Positions 57,501 to 64,000 of a stretch of DNA of 64,000 nt are shown piece after piece. The stretch lies in contig KL647295.1 in assembly GCA_000727475.1 (NCBI GenBank), positions 1,953,950 to 2,017,949 of the forward strand, in the 5' to 3' direction. Made by a program: the position numbers and the translations under genes. Under the pieces are notes generated by a model. That model saw nothing but the letters and a program-made list of their open reading frames with translations. It was not told the origin of the DNA and made no database searches. How positions within the stretch are numbered: position 1 is the first letter of the stretch; each line of letters begins with the position of its first letter. The stretch is from Sarcocystis neurona. Its lineage: Eukaryota; Apicomplexa; Conoidasida; Eucoccidiorida; Sarcocystidae.

Positions 57501-58972
57501 GGTCCTACCAATACGCAGACGGGCCGAGGAGAGGGGACACACGTAGAGATGCAGATGTATTGGGATTTCAGAACTGCAAAGATTTGCATGAGTAGGCAGC
57601 TGCACAAGGAGGACGGAGATGAACGCATATGGGATTAAATGTCTGCCTCAGATATGTGCACCGGAATGGGCGTAGACTGGTGTACACAGGGAGACGCGCG
57701 GGAAGTCGTTTCTTTTAACCCGTGCGGGTTGTTGTGTGGTCAGATGCGGTGCTTCCCCATGGTGTCTACGCAGGTGTGCACACACGCCTTGAAACTGATC
57801 AAGAATAAATTTGCACCTTTCTGTCAGAACGCTTCTGCCTACAGTACTTAGGGCTCCTCACCCGAGGTCGTTTTTGGACTTCACATGCATACATAAGTGC
57901 ACTTACCAGAGTGCATGAGTGTACTTGTGTGTGGATGTTGCCATGTACACGTAAATACGTAGCGGTTGCAGCTACACACCGGGTGGAGCGGATACAGGCG
58001 ATATTCGTGATTGAGTGTGTATACACCTAGTCGCAGCACATGCGTGCCAGACGAAACAGCGCATGCCCTGCACCATGACGCAAGCTTGAACTGAGTCAAA
58101 TTTCAAGACGAAGTTATTCAGGCTGCTTCTACTTGCTGATTTAAATTCACTGTAAGAACAAGTTATTCAGGCTGCTTCTACTTGCTGATTTAAATTCACT
58201 GTAAGAACAGGGGCAGATTCCCGCGCCGGAAGGTTAGGCGCCAGCACAGATGTGCAGAAAAGCGCCGAATAGCTAACGGTAGTGCCTTGTAGACCCACGC
58301 AGCAGACTCTACAAGAAATCACCTTGGGCTTTGTATCTGGCCTGCCGTGGCGGAAAAAAACGTCCTCGAGAAGTGAAAGACACGTGCGAATTCTGTGTGT
58401 GTGTGTGTGTGTGTTTGTAATCGTTTTGCATTACTTCCCATTTCCTATTGCGTCAGCGTTTGTTACAGCTCTGCACCCGCCGGAGCTTACTGCTGGTATT
58501 ACCGTGTTTTCTTGTATGGCAGTGCGTGATTCTTGAGGTGCATTTGGAACTTTCTTGCATTCGTGTAACCCTCGCCCTGCTCTGCTCGCAAGTGTCGATC
58601 TGTGCGAGTTCAGATATGTGGCCGGTCGCCGCCGCGCGCTGATGTGTTTGAGCATGTACAGCTGCCTACCGCAGCCGCTGGGAAGGTGTGTTTTATGGGT
58701 TGTGTCGCTGCTGTGTGGCCCTATGTCGTGTCTGTTTACAGCCGCAGAAGCTGCACGCCAGCGTGCTGCGTGTGCTGGCCCGGCTGCAGGAACTGCGTGA
58801 ATCACAGCAAGACGTTGTTCACCCTATTGTTCACGCGGTTTCGGCACGACATCACTTCGGTATTCCAGAGCTGCGAGCTTCTATTAGTGTCATTGCATCA
58901 GATGCACGAAAGAAGCAGCGGAAGAAATTGTTAAAGGAAGGACAGGTCGTGCCACAACGTCACCACCGCTGA
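48536..58972 (+). CDS. engB: EngB/YihA-type GTP-binding protein, six exons
   Basis: Exons are 48536-48967, 50268-50360, 53892-53981, 55756-55811, 56557-56686 and 58748-58972. All junctions are in phase and the joined product is 341 aa. The TRAFAC-class EngB signature is complete: G1 GHSNVGKS (149-156), G2 region SSRTP|GRTRH spanning the exon 2/3 junction, G3 DLPGYGFA (194-201), then LKEEWAVLIEEY, G4 TKVD (261-264) and G5 SARHHFGIPELR (299-310). EngB proteins assist assembly of bacterial-type large ribosomal subunits; a eukaryotic copy would act in an organelle. The ATG at 48536 is provisional: a good acceptor (TTATCAACTACAG) before 48869 suggests the reliable part of exon 1 is RLYSRILFGKPIAAHPVL onward, with unknown upstream exons encoding a targeting leader. 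Exon 3 could end at 53972 instead. The C-terminus is Lys/Arg-rich. Confidence 0.9.
49629..49735. repeat. 55-bp tandem duplication in EngB intron 1
   Basis: A 55-bp unit beginning GTCAACGCTGCTGCTATG and containing GTAGAAGAGCCATTCTTC is repeated at 49629 and 49684 with no mismatch until the last few bases. The near identity implies recent duplication or an assembly artefact. Confidence 0.85.
51949..52082. repeat. ~70-bp tandem duplication in EngB intron 2
   Basis: The unit TTAGTCATCGTCCAGCC...TTGAGCAGCAGCAG...AATAGCAGCGGCA occurs at 51949 and again at 52019, with a few substitutions and small indels. It lies in a 3.5 kb intron. Confidence 0.7.
52660..52750. repeat. GATA-type microsatellite
   Basis: Imperfect GATA/GAGA units (AGAGAGATAGAGAGGTAAAT, then GATAGGCAGATAGGTAGG) lie within EngB intron 2. 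Confidence 0.7.
53281..53560. repeat. imperfect GTA trinucleotide array
   Basis: Runs of GTAGTAGTAGTAG are interrupted by AGCTGTAGAATAGTAG-type units, about 280 bp, in EngB intron 2 shortly before exon 3. The TAG content makes coding on the plus strand impossible. Confidence 0.8.
54372..54606. repeat. 28-bp polypyrimidine minisatellite in EngB intron 3
   Basis: About eight tandem units follow the pattern CTGTTGCTTCTTCTTCTGCT plus CCTCTCTG (28 bp), some lengthened to 31-34 bp. Because 28 is not a multiple of three, the units fall in all frames, so the long plus-strand open frame through this stretch is not coding. It is bounded by EngB exons 3 and 4. Confidence 0.8.
56863..56990. repeat. 65-bp tandem duplication in EngB intron 5
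   Basis: Units starting GCGTGTGAGATA at 56863 and 56928 share GAAGG(A/C)CTA(C/T)GCGTACA and GTGCTTTCTA. They diverge at about one base in eight. AT-rich TATATATG sequence flanks both. Confidence 0.65.
58111..58208. repeat. perfect 49-bp tandem duplication in EngB intron 5
   Basis: Two identical 49-bp copies (58111-58159 and 58160-58208) begin AAGTTATTCAGGCTGCTT and end CACTGTAAGAAC. Complete identity points to a very recent event or a collapsed or misassembled read join. The sequence has no CAG tract and resembles neither the AT-rich nor the GT-rich repeats nearby. Confidence 0.9.
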
Positions 58973-60936
58973 GAACCCCCCCAAGAAACAGTGGGGCACC
59001 AATCCCAGCATGCTGCAGCAGCAGGAGCAGCTTCAAGCCAAGCACGCAGCAGCCCTAACTAATTACACTGGAAACGTTTAGCAGCAGCAGCGACTACGAA
59101 GACACCAGTCTGCTGCGGTAGCAACCACGCAGAGCGCAACAGGTCTTGATGAGGAAGCGTCCTATCACTGTAACTGAACGTTCTACGGTATCTTCTCACA
59201 GTCCCGCTGGAAGCAGCAGCACCATCACCAGAGATCGGCGGCGCCATACCGCTGCAAAGAATTCGCTTCAGGAGCGGTAGCCGTGAAATCCGCAAGTACA
59301 CTGCAGCAGTGCGGGCGGCAACAGAGAAAAAAGGAAAATGCGCCTCGGCCCTCGCTGTGTGCGGCAAGCAACATTGTTACACATCCCCTCACAAATGGAA
59401 CGTGAACAACGAAACAGCGTTGGCGTCACCGGTGCCGGCTTTGAAGTAGGGAGAGGGCGGCCCTGCAGGCAAGTATTTACTTCGGCTCTCTTCTTCCCAA
59501 GAGGCAACAATACGCCGACGCAGTGCAGAACGTGCCTGGCTCACAGTCTCGCTCTGGCATGCGTGTTTGTGAGGGCTTACGTCATTGTGGCGCAAAAAAC
59601 TGTCGGCGGGCTAAGCGCACACGTTAAAAGTACGTGTACGTGCACCTGAATCTTCTTGTAGCACATGGGTGCCTATGGACGCGTATGTACGTGTCGCTTG
59701 AACCTCGTTTATTTACATACTTACAATCAGGGAATGTCGGTGAAATCTGGTTGTTGCAGCAGCAGCAGCACTACCGTTCCTGCGTCGTGTCGTAATATGT
59801 GTAGCAGTCCGCAGTTTTAGACGGAAGGAGAAAGGTGAAGTAACTTCCCAGGCAGCTGCTTGTGTGATCTGTCCACCACAGTAATAGGTAACATCAAGGC
59901 GAACACGTACATAAGAGGAGCTGACACCGGCAACGGAAAAAACGGGGCAACGAGCTTGCACACCAGACGAGCACCACCTCCTTCCGACGTCACGTCACAA
60001 TGAGGTATCTATGCAGCTGTGTGGCGGACAGGACCGTACAAGTCCACGCACCCGGATATACACACCGGATATAGACATACCTTCAAACCAGGCACTCAGG
60101 CGACCACTGTCTTCATCATTGGCACACAAACACAGTACCGATTTACACATACATGTAATGATAGGCGTACAACCGAAGACACACATCCTCTTTCAAGGCA
60201 AAAACGACAGGGAGGCGTTCTTGGTCCTGCACAACGAAGATTTTTAGGTCGCGCGTATTAAACCAAGCGCTACGCCCCTTGCCACCTATAATCTTAACAG
60301 CTCTTACTTCACTGATACAAAGGAAGCACGGCGAAGCAGACGTGTAAATAAATGAGTTCAACATATTACGAATCTGTAAGCAGGCATATAAATACTGCGC
60401 ACAGGCGAATACACAATGAGGCCTAACGCAGACAGGTGCGCGTAGGAGAGTGCACGCTATTAATTCAGCAAAAAACTGTTTCTCCACAGAAACGGTGGCG
60501 CCTCTCGTTACCCCCCCTTCAGAAAGAGAACACCATCATCTTCACTTTTTTTTTAGAGCTCCCTCTATTTATCATTTTTATCATTATGTATGTGTCTGTA
60601 CGCGTGTAGTCCGGGATGAGGAGGGCGGCCTCCGTGAAGCCTGATATACGATCTGCAGCGAACTCTGGAGGGAGAATTCGAGACACACAACAGGGACGTG
60701 TCTATACGGTACAGAGCAAGATCCACGGATAAGGCCGTCTACCTCAGAAAAAGAAAAAGGCTTCCTCCTGCTCGGTCTTGAACCTCAACAAGAACAAACG
60801 TCAGCTTCTCCGCCGGCGTGCTTTCGGCACAATTGGAGACAGTCTATTCGCACAAATGATTCAGGGCTTGCACGTATCATGTGTACAACGGTAGACATGT
60901 CGCCGTCGCACTAACACGCAAATACTACTTTTTCCT

Positions 60937-61251
60937 GTGTTCAAGAAGGCCGTATATTGCGATCTTCAGGGTAGCCAGAATACACCATCGACAGCACAAC
61001 CTCCCCTTTACGAAAAAACTGATAAAAGTGTCTTTTCGGGTTTCCGTAGCCAACAACGCGAACCAAATACCCGCCCACTTCTCACCACTGGTGTCACTCA
61101 AGTGTTTTGGTGTGGTCTTTCAACAGAGTACCCCGTATACATCCGCATTCTCCTGGGCTCAATACCTCAAAAAATCCATGTCTTGCTTGGAGCTAAGGAT
61201 GCGTGGGCCATCGGGATTATCTCATTACTTTCGAAAACGTCGTTGTCTTAA
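60937..61251 (+). other. possible degenerate retroelement protease-like stretch
   Basis: One frame without CAG tracts reads PLLTTGVTQVFWCGL and IPQKIHVLLGAKDAW, loosely like the C-terminal part of a retropepsin (hydrophobic strand, then LLG-x-D). Adjacent frames continue the open character to about 62040. No RT, integrase or terminal repeats were recognised, and the resemblance is weak. Confidence 0.15.
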
Positions 61252-62234
61252 TCAAGTTAAGCTCACAAATCGACCACCTCGGCTCTCTCGTAAGCGTGGA
61301 CGTTCAGCTGCCTTTTTTCTACTCGCTCAACTCCAGAACCCTCCAGGGACCGCACCGACTTAACAAAGCTAGGGGGCTTGCGACATTTATTCGAGTCGGG
61401 AGAGAACTCCCGCTCGTTCACTAACGTCAGACAACAATCTGCCATCCTCCAATATTTGGTACTCTCTGCCTGGACGCACAATCGCCGTCCGCACTCTCTT
61501 CCTATATATGCACGAATGTAGGTGTAGTTGAGGATTTTTCTTCTCAGCGTCCCTCCTCGGCGAGAAAACTGAGTAACGCGGTCTGCTTATCCAATGAAAA
61601 CATTTTATATCTTTTTACCATTCTAGCCTCTCCCAATCGTGAAGTGCGCTTTTCTATAAGTCCTCTGCAATTTCACGTCAGTGGCGTCCGCACCTCACAA
61701 ACTTTGTACAGCGCAGGAGGTCGAGTCTTTCAATCCTCTCTTGAAACGAGTGTGTTTCGACTGTTTCCACATCTTAGCCAGGTGAAATCATCTTGGCTCG
61801 CCACTTTTGCCTTTCAACAACCACGTCGCTCTTCTTCAGTCTTCTCACGCACTGCGCCCGTTACGGCAGTCTTCCGTCCAGCCGAAAGTCGCGTCTGGTG
61901 GTACTGTACTAAGAAAACGTTAGTTCAATCTTTCAGGAGCCTGAAAACGAAGCCACTCACTTTTTCGTTAATCTCTCTGCTGGCGACAACGCGGAAGAAC
62001 GAACTCTGGCGACGGCGCTCTGTGGAGCAGCTGACCTGACTCTGCGCACACGCGTAAAGATTGCTGCAGAGAGACTTCACGCAGTCAAAAACTCGCCACG
62101 TGACTACAGAGAGACCTGGACACAGAGAGATTTTTTCTTCACCTGCACACAAAGGCGCAGGGCCCAAATCTGTATTGATGTGGACGCGAAGACGATCGTT
62201 TCATGTGTACGTTGAGGCGCGTCTCTACCTTACA

Positions 62235-62360
62235 TCCGTCACGCACGCACACACATGCACATATAAATATATATATATATATACACATGTATATATGTAC
62301 GTATATATATATACATACGTACGTACACATATCTAAATATATGTATATGTGTGTGTTTGC
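62235..62360. repeat. TATATACATATATGTACG repeat
   Basis: Alternating TATATATA, ACATGTATATATGTACG and ACGTACGTACAC tracts, of the same style as the intron and spacer repeats elsewhere in the window. Confidence 0.75.
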
Positions 62361-63024
62361 CTCAACGTGCATACATCACAGACACTGAAGTATATACAGT
62401 GTACATATATTTGTGCGACTTCTGTGGAGCCACGCATATTGACGTCCGTTAGCAGCAACCTTCATCTGGGGCAGCAACCCAGGAAGCGTCATCGGTATCG
62501 GCGGCATCGTGCCAGGTACATATCTGCGTGCACATATAACACTTCCGAATACCTCTTCTACCTGACTGTAATTGATTGGAGCCAACAAAAGAAATGGCGT
62601 ATAGGTCGTCGTGCATACACGTGAGTGCAAGAGTTCTTCTGCAGATAAAACTGTCTTGTTTGATAGGCCTTTTTGGGTCACGAAGTTCCCTCTCTTGCGC
62701 TACGCCCACCTCCTCCTGCGTCACGTTTCCTTTCTTGCATAACATCACCCCCTCTGTGAGAGAGGAGCTGTTCTTCACACATGGACATATGCATCCGTTT
62801 GGGATGCAGTTCTCTTTAACTTTTGCGGGAGAGCTCCTCCTCTTGTCCCCCCGCAGGAGAGTTCACTCTGTAGGAACCGCTTCTTGTTCTCTTATCCGTA
62901 ACTCACGGTCTCGCGTGTGACTCTTCGTTCCTACCGCTAGGTACAGAGTACCTCCTAACGCCCGATTGTTTTTGCAGACTATTTTTGCTCTATGCGTGAA
63001 ACGTCCCTTACTCACCTTCTTCAC

Positions 63025-63123
63025 TCAATTCGCACCGAAGAGCATGCCGCCATCCACCGGCATCACTTTTCCTGTCACGTAGGCGGCCTGGTCCGATGCC
63101 AGAAAGGCGACCATATTGGCGAC
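63025..63123 (-). CDS. fabG: 3-oxoacyl-[ACP] reductase (FabG), last exon only
   Basis: On the minus strand, acceptor TTATATTTCCGCAG is followed by 32 codons and TGA (63025-63027). The sequence VANMVAFLASDQAAYVTGK, then VMPVDGGMLFGAN, is the invariant C-terminal block of the FabG subgroup of short-chain dehydrogenases/reductases (A-x-x-V-x-F-L-A-S-D-x-x-x-Y-x-T-G, then V-D-G-G-M). FabG reduces 3-oxoacyl-ACP with NADPH in type II fatty acid synthesis, which apicomplexans run in the apicoplast. The exon begins in phase 0 exactly where the family has PEE/PQ before VA. The Rossmann core and S-Y-K active site must lie in exons beyond 64000. A related SDR cannot be excluded from the tail alone, but the match to FabG is good. 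Confidence 0.85.
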   Translation of the reverse strand, partial: VANMVAFLASDQAAYVTGKVMPVDGGMLFGAN

Positions 63124-64000
63124 CTGCGGAAATATAAGAGGCAACCCGTCACAATGCAACTCCAGCAGGCCTCCGCTTCTCGTTCCCCTCCACCTGCAGA
63201 GTGTCACGCAAATATATCCGAGCTCTCTACCGCACAGAGATACGGACACACGAGCGCAGCAGTACACGTGATTTCTTCTATCTACACATGCGTCTAGATC
63301 TCAGTACTACGTAAAGGCAACTAGACGCACACGTCGCTCTCGACTCGCCCCAGAAGTAGCAGAACAAGCAGTGTGGCTCCCGACTATATTGGCGTTTTTC
63401 ACTTTCAAAACGGATTTCTACCCACAGCGTTTCGTCTGTGTGTGTGTGTGTGTGCACGTATACGCCGTCTGCATCTGTGTTTCTCTCTCTCTGTCGCCTT
63501 AAAGCAGTGCAGCCGCGCATTTCTCTTCCCCAACATCCAAGGGTGCGTAAAATAAGCAGCAGGGCGTCTCTCTGTTCCTCTACACATCGACGCGTATGCG
63601 TAGATAAATTTCTTCCCTACAGGTTACGTATGGGGAAAAATAAGCCGCAATGATGAAGACACCTAAACACAAATGTGCGTGTGTACACAGTCGGCTACAC
63701 AGATGTGCACGGGTAGTTCTGAGAACGCCTGCGTGCGCGGGCCGGAGTCAGTCGCCTGCATGGGCGAACCAAGTGCACGGCGCAAGCGCGAGAGAGAAGG
63801 CTAGCGTCGCTCCTGCGCACGCCGCTCTCTCTCTATCTTCCCATATACACACATGTATATACGGACGCTTATGCTTTTCGGTGCGTGGACGTAAGGTTGT
63901 CTCGCCACCGGTCCCGCTCTGTCGCAGCACGACGAATCGCGTGAAGGCTTGCAGACACGCGGAGACAGAAGCACACGTCCACTGATCAAGTTCACGTCAC
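63124..64000 (-). other. intron of the FabG gene (no exon seen)
   Basis: No FabG-like sequence (the NxxxPG segment before the last exon, or the YxxxK motif) was found on the minus strand up to the window end. The stretch contains a GT microsatellite (63437-63452) and an ACACATGTATATAC tract near 63847. The intron is therefore at least 877 bp. Confidence 0.5.

Larger units (their letters stand above)
58973..63024. other. 4-kb spacer between convergent EngB and FabG genes
   Basis: No supported gene. Just after the EngB stop, one frame reads NPPKKQWGTNPSMLQQQEQ for about 35 codons to TAG at 59080-59082. CAG triplets fade beyond 59.3 kb. Between 60.9 and 62.0 kb the sequence is non-repetitive with open frames in several phases (see findings). 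AT-rich repeat follows at 62235-62360. Confidence 0.4.

Noticed and set aside
1..64000. CRISPR arrays, bacterial operons, prophage or secretion systems
   Set aside because: Spliced exons, eukaryotic repeat content and absence of ribosome-binding sites or regular spacer arrays rule these out. The regular repeats are minisatellites without unique spacers.

Overview
The window looks like nuclear DNA of an Eimeria-type coccidian (Apicomplexa). Exons are saturated with CAG triplets read as Gln, Ala or Ser (homopolymeric amino-acid repeats). Introns follow GT..AG rules and run from 0.4 to 3.5 kb. Introns and spacers are packed with AT-rich TATACATA-type minisatellites. No prokaryotic operon structure, rRNA or convincing tRNA was seen. 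The genus is inferred from repeat style, not from a marker gene.

Layout. 1-4.3 kb: 5'-truncated plus-strand gene for a Gln-rich helical protein. 4.5-5.4 kb: coiled-coil exon and a short terminal exon. 5.8-6.5 kb: plus-strand exon with a Sec20-like SNARE helix. 8.4-15.8 kb: a series of plus-strand exons with ectodomain-like, Cys-containing and membrane segments, ending in a 1.4 kb exon with an acidic/Gln coiled-coil tail; probably one membrane protein, product unknown. 16-20 kb: gene-poor, CAG-poor. 20.0-40.5 kb: minus-strand giant coding region; three very long open exons joined by two phase-0 introns give about 6,290 aa, with a TPR-like repeat across the second junction. 40.7-46 kb: plus-strand candidate exons of unknown product, starting divergently from the giant gene. 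46-48.5 kb: AT-rich satellite block. 48.5-59.0 kb: plus-strand gene for a bacterial-type EngB/YihA GTPase, whose G1-G5 motifs are spread over six exons. 59-63 kb: spacer with possible mobile-element remnants. 63.0-63.1 kb: last exon of a minus-strand FabG-type 3-oxoacyl-ACP reductase, the rest lying beyond the window.

The two firm identifications, EngB (ribosome-assembly GTPase) and FabG (type II fatty acid synthesis), are bacterial-type proteins that in apicomplexans would be expected in an organelle (apicoplast or mitochondrion). They are convergent neighbours, not an operon. The rest is typical coccidian protein architecture: short conserved helical blocks separated by long repeat-encoded low-complexity tracts. 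No clearly new biological system was found. The most unusual items are the giant repeat-laden gene, reading-frame ambiguity inside CAG-rich exons, a 28-bp polypyrimidine minisatellite inside an EngB intron, and recent tandem duplications of 49-71 bp.
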